Of a stretch of 9,932 nucleotides of DNA, positions 1 through 6,942 are shown one piece after another. Numbering within the stretch: position 1 is the stretch's first letter; each line of letters begins with the position of its first letter. A program made the position numbers and the translations under genes. A model generated the notes under the pieces. That model worked only from the letters and a program-made list of their open reading frames with translations. It was not told where the DNA came from and did not search any database. The stretch comes from JBBREP01 sp036501845. Lineage in GTDB: Bacteria; Actinomycetota; Acidimicrobiia; IMCC26256; PALSA-610. The DNA is taken from assembly GCA_036501845.1 (NCBI GenBank), contig DASXZO010000056.1, positions 1 through 9,932 on the forward strand, given 5' to 3'.

Positions 1-1
1 C

Positions 2-238
2 TGCTCACGGAGCGTCCGCCAATGCAACCCGCACCACATCGACCCCTGGACCGACGGCGGCAACACCGACCTCGACCGCGGCTGCATGCTCTGCTGGGCC
101 CACCACAAACTCGTCCACGAACAACGCTGGACCATCACCCGACGACCCGACCGCGGCATCGACTGGTACCGACCCAACCACCAGCACTACGGCACCTGGC
201 ACCCACCAAGCCGACCACCACCCATCCGAACGAGCTGA
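2..238 (+). CDS. HNH endonuclease domain protein, C-terminal fragment (DUF222/13E12 type)
   Basis: This is an open frame with no start inside the window, so the gene begins further left; 78 residues are visible before the TGA stop. The fragment carries a typical HNH nuclease motif: Cys8 and the His11-His12 pair, the GGNTDLDRG segment (19-27) with the central Asn21, a CxxC at 28-31 and a final HHKLVH (34-39). In this family the motif forms a zinc-supported beta-beta-alpha metal finger that cuts DNA. Actinobacterial genomes often carry many DUF222-HNH proteins with exactly this kind of C-terminus, and they behave as a repetitive, possibly mobile family; membership here is inferred because the DUF222 part is not visible. 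Third codon positions are almost all C and the coding strand is poor in G, unlike the neighbouring minus-strand genes. It converges with the membrane glycosyltransferase gene, 13 bp apart. The HNH call is secure; activity and target are unknown. Confidence 0.82.
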   Translation, partial: CSRSVRQCNPHHIDPWTDGGNTDLDRGCMLCWAHHKLVHEQRWTITRRPDRGIDWYRPNHQHYGTWHPPSRPPPIRTS

Positions 239-259
239 GATGCGCGCGAGGTCAGCTCG
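231..259. terminator. Perfect inverted repeat spanning two convergent stop codons (candidate bidirectional terminator)
   Basis: CGAGCTGA at 231-238 and TCAGCTCG at 252-259 are perfect reverse complements: an 8-bp stem around a 13-nt loop. The arms contain the TGA of the HNH gene (236-238) and the TGA of the minus-strand glycosyltransferase (252-254), so both genes end in AGC TGA. The position between convergent genes fits a shared hairpin terminator. There is no T-run on either side, so this would be an atypical terminator, and part of the symmetry could be coincidence of two similar 3' ends. Confidence 0.35.
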
Positions 260-1598
260 ACGCGGCTTGCTCGGGCACCTTGTGATTCGGGTCGTGATTC
301 CTATTGCGACTCCGACTGTGCAGACGTGCCTCGAGCGCGACGAACGCGGTTGCGGCGGCCACCAGGATCTGCGGTTCGACCACCATGCGCAGGCGCTCGT
401 TGCCGTCGCTGATCGCGCTCGCGACCACCACGCCCACGATCGCTGCGACGATGACCGCGGCACCGCGGCGGCGTCGCAGCAGCAGCACGAGGCCGTACGC
501 CGCGAGCGGCAGCACCGCGACATAACACCACCAGGCGAGCGTCTGCCACTTCGCGTTGCGCGACTCGATCACCTCGAAGTCATGCTGCTGGCGCGGCGCG
601 TAGAGGCCGGCCGTGCGCAACACGCGTACCGTCGCCACCAGCGGGGCGCGCGCCACGTGCGCTCGCGCGTAGTGCTGCGCCCGCTCGCGGTTGTCGGCCG
701 CGGCCTCGCGCTCGGTGCGCCTCGGCCAGTCGACCGGCACCGTGCACGCGCTGTCCCACAACCCGATGCCCGGGCCGTAGTACGTGGACGGGCAGTTCGC
801 GCCGGCCAGAGTCTTGGCGCTGTCGGTGGCCCAGAGGCCTCCGGCACCGACCTCGTGCACGACGTAGCCCACCCACGGCGCGCTGATCACCGCGAAGCCG
901 GCGAGCGCAGCCGCACCGGCGCGGATGCGCGTGCGGGCGCTCAGCTCGCGGGTGGCGAGCAGCGCGGCGCCGATCACGATCACCATCAACAGCGGCGCTT
1001 CGGCCCGAGCAAGCGCCCCAAGCGCGAACAGCGCGCCCACAACTGCCCATCGCCAGAGCCCGAGCGCCTCGCGAGCCCACAATGTTGCGAGCAGCGCGCC
1101 CGTCACGAGCGGTACGGCGATCGTCTCCGACATCAACGAACCGTCGGTCGCCACGAGGAACGGCCACAGCGCGACAAGCGCGGCTGCCACGATCCCGACG
1201 CGAGCTCCGGCGAGGCGCCGGCCGACGAGGGCAGCGAGCGGCACGGTGGCCGCGCCCGCGATGCTCGACGCGACGCGCGCCTCGAACACCGACTTGAGCC
1301 CGGCTCGCTGCAGCGCGGCGAGGAACAGCGGGTACAACGGCGGATAGTTCGCCGTCGGCACGTAGTGGTGCGAGAACGCGATCACGCCGTCGCTGTAGCC
1401 GTGCCCGCGCGCGAGCGGCCCGGCGATCAGGTAGTACGCGGTGGAGTCGAAGCCGAGCGGCGCGTGATGCTGCGCCACGAACGCCACGTACAACACCCGC
1501 ACCGCGACCGCGACGGCAGTGACGAGAACGACCGCAATCGCGAATCGGGAAGTCTCAGGCGCCGCGGCCGGCACGCCCACCCGTGTGCTCGGCATCAC
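252..1598 (-). CDS. Polytopic PMT/ArnT-type glycosyltransferase (GT39/GT83-like, PMT_2 fold)
   Basis: A 448-residue membrane protein with about ten hydrophobic segments, the first at roughly 18-42 and the last two near 358-378 and 384-401. Family marks are an acidic first extracytoplasmic loop with GFDSTAYY (49-56, Asp51 the likely catalytic carboxylate), YPPLYPLFLA at 85-94, an MSE motif near 156-158 and an RAE motif near 198-200. Such enzymes take a sugar from a polyprenyl-phosphate donor and transfer it on the outer face of the membrane; donor and acceptor cannot be read from the sequence. The tail after the last helix is basic and Asn/Arg-rich. The start is GTG at 1598 or the next codon, ATG at 1595; neither has a clear Shine-Dalgarno. 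It lies 20 bp after the DUF3237 gene and is probably co-transcribed. A role in nonulosonate transfer is doubtful, since flagellin is normally glycosylated in the cytoplasm with CMP donors. Confidence 0.8.
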   Translation of the reverse strand: MMPSTRVGVPAAAPETSRFAIAVVLVTAVAVAVRVLYVAFVAQHHAPLGFDSTAYYLIAGPLARGHGYSDGVIAFSHHYVPTANYPPLYPLFLAALQRAGLKSVFEARVASSIAGAATVPLAALVGRRLAGARVGIVAAALVALWPFLVATDGSLMSETIAVPLVTGALLATLWAREALGLWRWAVVGALFALGALARAEAPLLMVIVIGAALLATRELSARTRIRAGAAALAGFAVISAPWVGYVVHEVGAGGLWATDSAKTLAGANCPSTYYGPGIGLWDSACTVPVDWPRRTEREAAADNRERAQHYARAHVARAPLVATVRVLRTAGLYAPRQQHDFEVIESRNAKWQTLAWWCYVAVLPLAAYGLVLLLRRRRGAAVIVAAIVGVVVASAISDGNERLRMVVEPQILVAAATAFVALEARLHSRSRNRNHDPNHKVPEQAASS

Positions 1599-1618
1599 CC
1601 GAAACTAGGCGGCGATGC

Positions 1619-2032
1619 TCAGCGCATTTCGTAGATCTCGTAAGTCAGCTCGATGCCGTCGAGGCTGCCCTTGCCGACGGCCTGGATCGAGTTGAGCCAG
1701 AGGTAGCGCTCGTCGCCGGTGTCGTAGAGCGGCGCGATGTACATCGTGCCGGCCTTGAGATCGATGCGGCCGCGATACGTGGTGAGTATGAGCGCGCCGT
1801 CGTGGGTTTCGAGCGTGGCGCGCACGTCGAGCGTGCCGATGCCACGTGCGTCGAGCGTCACCCAGTCGCCGGCGGCGCCTCCTGCCTTGAACGTGCCCTT
1901 CAACCGTTCACCTTCGAGCTCGCCGTGGTCGACGCCGAAGATCATGCGATTGCCGAGCGGCGTATCCGGAATCGCCATCGGGCCGCTCAGGGTGAGCGAC
2001 GCGTCGCACAGATGCACCAGCTCGATGGCCAT
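1619..2032 (-). CDS. DUF3237 (UPF0311) family protein
   Basis: 137 residues, the usual length for the family. Recognisable features are the central GELEGERLKGTF (37-48), followed by a Gly-rich turn and DW (50-57), then LDVRATLETHDGALI (68-82), YRGRID (86-91), and the C-terminal YDTGDERYLWLN (103-114) with AVGKG (118-122). DUF3237 proteins are small beta-barrel-like proteins with no established biochemical role; none is claimed here. The start at 2032 is decided by a near-perfect AGGAGGT at 2044-2038, six bases (CGGTG plus flank) ahead of ATG; an upstream extension to 2095 in the same frame lacks such a site and lacks family residues. The gene follows hisF2 by 98 bp and precedes the membrane glycosyltransferase by 20 bp, so it may open its own two-gene unit. 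No signal peptide or membrane segment is seen. Confidence 0.8.
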   Translation of the reverse strand: MAIELVHLCDASLTLSGPMAIPDTPLGNRMIFGVDHGELEGERLKGTFKAGGAAGDWVTLDARGIGTLDVRATLETHDGALILTTYRGRIDLKAGTMYIAPLYDTGDERYLWLNSIQAVGKGSLDGIELTYEIYEMR

Positions 2033-2037
2033 CACCG

Positions 2038-2044
2038 ACCTCCT
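2038..2044 (-). promoter_or_regulatory. Strong Shine-Dalgarno for the DUF3237 gene
   Basis: On the minus strand AGGAGGT occupies 2044-2038, just ahead of the ATG at 2032. It matches the 16S anti-Shine-Dalgarno core fully and fixes the start. It is much stronger than the sites in front of the overlapping core genes, consistent with independent initiation. Confidence 0.7.
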
Positions 2045-2060
2045 CGACGCAACCACTCTC

Positions 2061-2079
2061 GCACGGGCGCTTGCCGTGC
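2061..2079 (-). other. Short GC-rich hairpin in the hisF2-DUF3237 gap
   Basis: GCACGG (2061-2066) and CCGTGC (2074-2079) are perfect reverse complements with a 7-nt loop. It is the only clear structure in the 98-bp gap between hisF2 and the DUF3237 gene. It could reduce read-through or act as a processing site, but there is no T-run and hairpins this size arise easily in GC-rich DNA. No promoter was recognised in this gap. Confidence 0.2.
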
Positions 2080-2130
2080 ACGCGCTCGGCGCCACGCTCC
2101 CCGGCCATACGGGTGAGCGGCCCGACGAGT

Positions 2131-2895
2131 TCAGCTCCGGGTTGCGATGCCGGCGGCCGCGAGGTGGCGGCGCGCTTCGGCCGGCGTGTGCTGCGTGAAG
2201 TGGAACATCGCCGCGGCGGCCACCGCGCTCGCACCGCCGATGCGGACGGCATCGACCATGTGCTCGAACGTTCCCGCGCCTCCGCTGGCGATCACCGGCA
2301 CGTCGACCGCGCTCGTGACCGCGGCGAGCACGGCGAGGTCGTAGCCATCCATCATCCCGTCGTGGTCGACGCTCTGCAGCACGATCTCACCCGCGCCCAT
2401 CGCCGCCACGTCGGTGGCCCACTCGACGGGGTCGAAACCCGTGTCACGCGTGGCGTTGTGCGACCACACCGTGGGCACCCCGTCGGCGTTGCCACCGCGC
2501 CACACGTCGATTACCGCGACCACGCACTGCGCGCCGAAGCGCTCCGACGCGCTGCGCACAAGACTCGGATTGTCGAACTGCCCACTGCCGACGGCCACCT
2601 TGTCGGCACCCACCGCGAGGAGCGCGCGCACGTCGTCAACGCTGTGCACCCCGCCGCCGACGGTGAGGGGCATCTGGCACTTGTCGGCGAGCTCGTCGAT
2701 CAGCGCGAGGTCGGGACCACGGCCTTCGCTCGTTGCCGCGATGTCGAAGAAGCAGAGCTCGTCGACGTCGCGCAGGTTGTACACCTGCACGGCCTGCATC
2801 GGGCTGCCGACCGCGCGCGCGCCATCGAAGCGCTCACCCTTCACGAGGGTGAAACCCTTCGACAGGATGGTGGGGATCACCCGCAGCTTCAACAT
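2131..2895 (-). CDS. hisF2: HisF2/AglZ (WbuZ) family acetamidino-modification protein
   Basis: A 254-residue (beta-alpha)8 protein with clear homology to the HisF cyclase: FFDIAA with Asp51, GGGVH at 80-84, GADKV at 96-100, Asp130 in VIDVW, SVDHDG near 175-180 and IASGGAG at 202-208. In true HisF two aspartates, Asp11 and Asp130, are catalytic. Here the N-terminus reads IPTILSKGF, with Leu at position 11; Asp130 is kept. Loss of Asp11 and the IPT-xx-xKG-xxLVKG pattern are hallmarks of the HisF2/WbuZ paralogues that work with HisH2 and a WbpG-type amidotransferase in sugar amidation, not in histidine synthesis. The likely role is to hold HisH and pass ammonia to the sugar amidotransferase encoded two genes upstream. 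The ATG at 2895 fits the conserved MLKxRVIP start; its Shine-Dalgarno is weak. It lies 25 bp after hisH. Confidence 0.92.
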   Translation of the reverse strand: MLKLRVIPTILSKGFTLVKGERFDGARAVGSPMQAVQVYNLRDVDELCFFDIAATSEGRGPDLALIDELADKCQMPLTVGGGVHSVDDVRALLAVGADKVAVGSGQFDNPSLVRSASERFGAQCVVAVIDVWRGGNADGVPTVWSHNATRDTGFDPVEWATDVAAMGAGEIVLQSVDHDGMMDGYDLAVLAAVTSAVDVPVIASGGAGTFEHMVDAVRIGGASAVAAAAMFHFTQHTPAEARRHLAAAGIATRS

Positions 2896-2920
2896 GCGTC
2901 GCGATTCACAGGATCAGGGT

Positions 2921-3556
2921 TCACAGGTCGACGAAGTTGCGGAGGAGCCGACGGCCCATCGCCTGGCTCTTCTCAGGGTGGAATTGCGTGCCGAACACGT
3001 GCCCGCGAGCCACGATCGACGCGAATTCGCCGCAGTAGGGGGTGGTGGCCACGACGTCGCGCTCGTCCACACACTGCATGTGGAAACTGTGGACAAAGTA
3101 GAAGTCGGTCGCATCCGGGATGCCGGAAAGTAACGGCGAGGTGGCGCGGGGGTGAACCTCGTTCCAGCCGACGTGCGGGATGCGCTCCTGTGCACGCCCA
3201 GTGCTATTCGCGGTGTTGGAAACAAGGCGTTTTACTTCGGCATCGATCAGACCGAGCCCGGCGGTGTCGCGCACCTCGCTTCCTTGCGTCGCAAGCAGCT
3301 GCATGCCGAGGCACACGCCGAGAACCGGCACCTCGTGGTCGCGCACGTTCTCGACGATCGCTTCGGCCATGCCGCTGTCGTCGAGCGCGTCCATCGCGTC
3401 GGCGAACGCGCCCACACCGGGCAGCACGATCTTGTCGACCAGCGCGAGGTCGGTGGGGTCATCGGTGACGACGGATTTGGCGCCACAGTCGTCGACCGCG
3501 CGCCACATCGAGTCGACGTTGCACAAACCGGTGTCGACGATTGCGATCCGCTGCAC
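2921..3556 (-). CDS. hisH: HisH-type glutamine amidotransferase subunit (HisH2, sugar amidation)
   Basis: 211 residues, a class I (triad) glutaminase of the HisH family. It starts with QRIAIVDTGLCNVDSM, has the oxyanion-strand motif LPGVGAF (45-51), the nucleophile Cys82 in GVCLGMQLL, the HVGWNEV segment (128-134), FYFVHSFH (152-159) and the His193/Glu195 pair in FHPEKS. The triad is therefore complete. HisH splits glutamine and feeds ammonia into its partner, here the HisF2 protein directly downstream. The start is GTG at 3556, preceded by GGAGG ten bases upstream; the frame stays open to 3754 but that extension is antisense-like, Arg/Ser-rich sequence unlike the family. It lies 19 bp after the amidotransferase gene. 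On domain content alone it could be a histidine-pathway gene, but the HisF2 with altered active site and the adjacent sugar amidotransferase assign it to sugar amidation. Confidence 0.92.
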   Translation of the reverse strand: MQRIAIVDTGLCNVDSMWRAVDDCGAKSVVTDDPTDLALVDKIVLPGVGAFADAMDALDDSGMAEAIVENVRDHEVPVLGVCLGMQLLATQGSEVRDTAGLGLIDAEVKRLVSNTANSTGRAQERIPHVGWNEVHPRATSPLLSGIPDATDFYFVHSFHMQCVDERDVVATTPYCGEFASIVARGHVFGTQFHPEKSQAMGRRLLRNFVDL

Positions 3557-3575
3557 GATGCCTGCGCCTCCGGCC

Positions 3576-4835
3576 TCAGGCCGCGGGCCGATCGACGGCG
3601 CGCGCCTCGCCCGACGGTCCGGTCGCGTCGCGAGCATCGGGAGCACCATCGAAGACGTTGTCGTCGTTGACCTTGGTGAGGTTCCCTCGCTCGTCGCGCA
3701 GCAGCTCACCGGAACGCGCGGTGCGGAACAACGCACGGTTCGTGAAGCGATCACATACGTCGTCGAACTGCGGACGCGTCATGCCCAGTTCGGCGAGCAA
3801 CTCATGGAGCGGCGTGCCGAGATAGCTGTGCGGATACTTGCCGTCGTGCTTGCGCACGAGTTCCACGGCGTCCGACCGCGAGATACGACCGCGCCGAACC
3901 TGCATGCAGGCGTGGTCGGTGGCCCGGCCGAAGCCGAACTTCAAGAACTTGAAGTAGTCGTGGATGCCATGGAAGAGGTTGTCGAGGTTCTCGTAGTCGA
4001 GGAGCGCGCCCTCGACGGTGCGGCCCCACGACTCGAACCCGTGCGCCTGGGCGAGCAACGCGTTCGACGCGCCGTCCCACGGCAGGTAATAACCGAGGAA
4101 CAGGCCGGACACGCCCACATCGGCAAGCTCGGTGTCGGTCGGGTACGCGTACTGGATGAGGTCGCGCGCCTCAATGCCGTCCCGGCCGACGAGGTCGCTC
4201 ACGCGCAGCCCGATCAGACCGCCGAACTCCTCGAGCCAGCGCCGGTCGAGCACGCGCCCGTCCGCCGCGCCCGCCGGGCCGCCGTATTCGTTCTGGCTGT
4301 TCTCGCCCCACACGATGAGGGGCACGCGATGTTGCACGGCGACGCGCACAGGAACCGTGAAGATCGTGACGTGCTCCGGCCACGAGATGTCGCCCACCTG
4401 TGTGAGCGCGAAACGGTTGATGGCGCGACGGACGCGCGGGTTCACCGTCACCTCGACATGATCGACGCCGAGCGCCTGGAGATTGGCGAGGTTGCGGCGC
4501 CCGATCGGTGAGAGGTGGCATGTGGTGGCGGTGACGCACAGCGGCGTGAGTCCGAGCTCGAGCATCTTCAGCACCTGGAAGGTGCTGTCCTTGCCGCCGC
4601 TCACCGGCACCACGCAGTCGTAGTTGGAAGCGTCGGCCGACCGGTAACGGTCGAGCACTTCGTCGAGCTCGGCGCGGCGAGCGTCCCAATCGATCTCGGG
4701 GCGCTGGTCAAAGTGGCGGCACGCGCTGCACACGCCATCGGCATCGAACATGATGTCGGGTCGCGTGTCGGGCATTACGCAACGCCGGCAGTAGCGGATC
4801 GAACGCCGGGCCATGCGGGTCTCATCGGCGCTCAC
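3576..4835 (-). CDS. N-acetyl sugar amidotransferase (WbpG/WbuX/PseA/LegA family)
   Basis: 419 residues, numbered from the GTG. The N-terminus has two CxxC pairs (Cys16/Cys19 in YCRRCVMPDTRP, Cys36/Cys39 in GVCSACRH), a likely metal site. An N-type PP-loop SGGKDS lies at 79-84, TTCHLSPIGRRNL at 104-116 and GENSQNEYGG at 177-186; the C-terminal half keeps the family's DNLFHGIHDYFKFLKFGFGR block. These ATP-dependent enzymes replace an N-acetyl by an acetamidino group on a nucleotide sugar or nonulosonate, using ammonia from HisH/HisF2; known examples are WbpG in Pseudomonas O-antigen and PseA/LegA in Campylobacter. The start is chosen at GTG 4835: it overlaps the previous stop by 4 bp (GTGA) and has GGAG six bases upstream. 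ATG at 4814 is the alternative (412 residues). The frame is open further upstream to 5429, but that part overlaps the fusion gene and looks non-coding. The acidic/Pro-rich last 30 residues exceed the usual family end. Confidence 0.92.
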   Translation of the reverse strand: MSADETRMARRSIRYCRRCVMPDTRPDIMFDADGVCSACRHFDQRPEIDWDARRAELDEVLDRYRSADASNYDCVVPVSGGKDSTFQVLKMLELGLTPLCVTATTCHLSPIGRRNLANLQALGVDHVEVTVNPRVRRAINRFALTQVGDISWPEHVTIFTVPVRVAVQHRVPLIVWGENSQNEYGGPAGAADGRVLDRRWLEEFGGLIGLRVSDLVGRDGIEARDLIQYAYPTDTELADVGVSGLFLGYYLPWDGASNALLAQAHGFESWGRTVEGALLDYENLDNLFHGIHDYFKFLKFGFGRATDHACMQVRRGRISRSDAVELVRKHDGKYPHSYLGTPLHELLAELGMTRPQFDDVCDRFTNRALFRTARSGELLRDERGNLTKVNDDNVFDGAPDARDATGPSGEARAVDRPAA

Positions 4836-6034
4836 GACGCTCTCCGGAGCACTCGCATTCCGTCGTCGCGGGCCGCGGCGACCTCGGCGAACCCGTTGGC
4901 TTCGAACGCGCGCAGGCTGCGCTCGTTGCCGGGATGGACCACGGCTTCGAGGCCTCGCACCTGGCAGTCCGCCGCGAGCTCGTCCTCGAGCGCGTGCAGC
5001 ACGGCGCGGCCGTACCCGCGACCCCGCCACTCGGGATCGATCACGATGCTCACCACGCCGATGCCGTCGTTCACGTCGACGCGCACCGAGCCGATCGCGT
5101 CGCCGTCGAACTCGGCGATCATCATCCGGTAGCCCGGATCGTCGAGAATCGCGGCGAACCAGCGCTCGTGCTCGGCCCGATCGACGCCGCCACTGCGCGT
5201 GCTCCACCGCACCGCTTCGGCGTCGTTGCGCCACGCCAGCACGCGCGCCGCGTCGTTGATGGTGGCCGGGCGCAACGTGACCACACTGGCAGTGGGATGC
5301 GGCGCACTCGCACCGACGAGACCGAGCACGTCGAGCCACGATGCCGTGCGCCAATCGATTCCGTGTGCCGCGAGCCGTCGCACGATCGCGCGCACGGCCT
5401 CGAGGTCGTCGGCGGTGTCGACAGTCCACCGCAGGTGGCCGAGGGCACGACCGCTGCGCAGGTTCGCGAGCACGTAACGCTCGGGCCGCCGGTAAAGGAA
5501 GGGTGTCACGTGCTCGCGTTCCACGGCGTCGCGTGCCAGCCGGTTCGCTTCGAGGAGCTCCACGCAGTCGATCACCTCGACGTCGAGGCCCTTCGGAAAG
5601 GTTCGCGGCAACACGTTCGTGGTGTAGTGCGCGCCGCGCTCGAGATGCTTGGTGACGACAGCTTCCACGATGAGCGGATCGGTGAGCGGGCAGTCGGCGG
5701 TGATGCGCACCACGTGGTCAGCGGCGTAGTCGTTGACCACGCGACTGAAGCGGCCGAGCACGTCGAACTCGTCGCCGCGTACGACGCCCACACCGCAACG
5801 CTCTGCGACCTCGACGATGGCATTGTCGGCCGCACCGTCGGTGGTAGCGACCACCACGCCGAGCGACGACCAGGTGGGCACGCTCGCTGGTGGCCCGAAG
5901 CGCTCGAGCCGCCGCAACAGGAACTCGAGCATCGACACCTCGCCGAGCTGGCGCAGCACCTTGCCCGGCAACCGCGTGGAACCGGTGCGAGCCTGCACCA
6001 CGCACAGCACCGCGGTACCCCGCGCCACGTTCAC
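4832..6034 (-). CDS. SpsF-like cytidylyltransferase fused to a GNAT N-acetyltransferase
   Basis: 400 residues in two domains. Residues 7-240 match the SpsF/acylneuraminate-cytidylyltransferase-like GT-A fold: QARTGSTRLPGK (14-25), VVVATT (60-65), RGDEFDVLGRF (86-96), RITADCPLTDP (110-120), FPKGLDVEV (146-154), EREHVTPF (172-179) and HLRWTVDTADDLE (200-212). Residues 252-400 are a GNAT acetyltransferase with an LRPATINDA start, a WRND motif (268-271) and the acetyl-CoA loop RGRGYG (337-342), similar to PseH and RimJ-like enzymes. The predicted roles are CMP activation of a nonulosonic acid and N-acetylation of a 4-amino sugar precursor. In the known pseudaminate pathway these steps are not adjacent, so the fusion is unusual. 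The start is GTG at 6034, overlapping the pseG stop by 4 bp. SpsF proteins are less well characterised than PseF/NeuA, so the exact nucleotide and sugar are inferred. Confidence 0.88.
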   Translation of the reverse strand: MNVARGTAVLCVVQARTGSTRLPGKVLRQLGEVSMLEFLLRRLERFGPPASVPTWSSLGVVVATTDGAADNAIVEVAERCGVGVVRGDEFDVLGRFSRVVNDYAADHVVRITADCPLTDPLIVEAVVTKHLERGAHYTTNVLPRTFPKGLDVEVIDCVELLEANRLARDAVEREHVTPFLYRRPERYVLANLRSGRALGHLRWTVDTADDLEAVRAIVRRLAAHGIDWRTASWLDVLGLVGASAPHPTASVVTLRPATINDAARVLAWRNDAEAVRWSTRSGGVDRAEHERWFAAILDDPGYRMMIAEFDGDAIGSVRVDVNDGIGVVSIVIDPEWRGRGYGRAVLHALEDELAADCQVRGLEAVVHPGNERSLRAFEANGFAEVAAARDDGMRVLRRAS

Positions 6035-6942
6035 GGCGCCGACCCCACCACTTCACGCGAGCGCGTGTGAGTGCGCGACGGCGCGGCGAGCTCCACGATC
6101 GTGCGGGCGACGCGGTTCGCGCCTTCGCCGTCGATGAGCGCAGCTCCGGCGGCCGAGAGCACGGCGCGGCGAGCGGGATCGTCGACGAGCGCGCCGGTGA
6201 CCACGGCGGCGTGCTCGACGTTGCTCACGACGGCCGCACCGGCGCGTGCGACCGCGTTCACGCTCGCCTGCTGGTTGGGTGCGATCGCGAACGTCACGCA
6301 CGGTCGGCCGAGATGCAGCGCCTCCAGGAGGGTGACCCCGCCGGCGGTCACCACCAGGTCGGCGTGCCGCAGCGCCGCGGTGAGCGAACGCATACCGGTG
6401 AGCGCGGTCACGCCATCGGGCACTGCATCACTCCCCCACGGTCCCACCACGAGTTGCACGTCGAGCGCCGGGCGCGCGGCGCGGATCGCCGCGGCGATAC
6501 CAGCGCCGATGCCGTCGTGGTCGGCCGCCCCGGCGGCCACAAGTACGCGGTGGCAGTCGGCTTCGGGCACCGGTTCGAAGGTGCCAGTGTGCGCCGGGTC
6601 GATGAGCGCGTAGCGCGCGCCCGCGAGCACACGCGCCGCCTCGTGGAACACGTCGCCGCACGCACCCGGTGACGGCGCAACGATGCAATCGACCGCCATA
6701 TCACGCTCGAGATCCTCTACCGCCACCACCACGTCGGGCACGAAGTGATGACGATCGTCGGCGCGCAGACGGTACGAATCCACCACGATCACCGGCGCGG
6801 CGACGATGCCGTCTCCAGTGGGGATGACGATCGCGCGTTGGCCGAGCGCGCGCAGCGCGCGGGCGAGGGCTTCGCAGCGGGCGCGGTGACCGAGCCCGGC
6901 ACCCGGGCCTTCGTCGCAGCAGAGCAGCACTTCAGCGTTCAC
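6031..6942 (-). CDS. pseG: PseG/SpsG-like UDP-sugar hydrolase (GT-B fold)
   Basis: 303 residues from a GTG start. The N-terminus has GLGHRARC (16-23), whose His19 aligns with the catalytic His of Campylobacter PseG; then VVDSYRL (53-59), VEDLERD (75-81), a small-residue segment VAAGAADHDG (135-144) where PseG has VSFGGxD, and the nucleotide-binding end TAGGVTLLEAL (199-209) with APNQQ (221-225). PseG removes UDP from UDP-2,4-diacetamido-2,4,6-trideoxyaltrose to give the free sugar used by the synthase. SpsG in the Bacillus spore-coat cluster is a related protein found with SpsE and SpsF, the same trio as here. The GTG at 6942 overlaps the neuB stop by 4 bp (GTGA), and the 3' end overlaps the next gene in the same way. 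The last 20 residues are basic and poorly conserved. The substrate is inferred from the family; a legionaminate-type substrate cannot be excluded. Confidence 0.87.
   Translation of the reverse strand: MNAEVLLCCDEGPGAGLGHRARCEALARALRALGQRAIVIPTGDGIVAAPVIVVDSYRLRADDRHHFVPDVVVAVEDLERDMAVDCIVAPSPGACGDVFHEAARVLAGARYALIDPAHTGTFEPVPEADCHRVLVAAGAADHDGIGAGIAAAIRAARPALDVQLVVGPWGSDAVPDGVTALTGMRSLTAALRHADLVVTAGGVTLLEALHLGRPCVTFAIAPNQQASVNAVARAGAAVVSNVEHAAVVTGALVDDPARRAVLSAAGAALIDGEGANRVARTIVELAAPSRTHTRSREVVGSAP

Noticed and set aside
240..1634. Long plus-strand open frame opposite the membrane glycosyltransferase
   Set aside because: Arg/His/Ala-rich translation with no family motifs; it mirrors the GC-rich minus-strand gene whose protein has clear PMT-type features.
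2131..3556. Histidine biosynthesis hisH-hisF pair
   Set aside because: HisF lacks Asp11 and the pair directly follows a sugar amidotransferase, the known arrangement for sugar amidation; no other his gene is present.
2071..4511. Long plus-strand open frames opposite hisF2, hisH and the amidotransferase
   Set aside because: They are antisense frames kept open by high GC; the minus-strand proteins carry complete catalytic motifs.
4836..5429. Upstream in-frame extension of the amidotransferase
   Set aside because: It overlaps the SpsF-GNAT gene in another frame and reads as Arg-rich low-information sequence; the family start lies at GTG 4835 or ATG 4814.
4934..6070. Plus-strand open frame opposite the SpsF-GNAT gene
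   Set aside because: His/Arg/Val-rich antisense translation without motifs.
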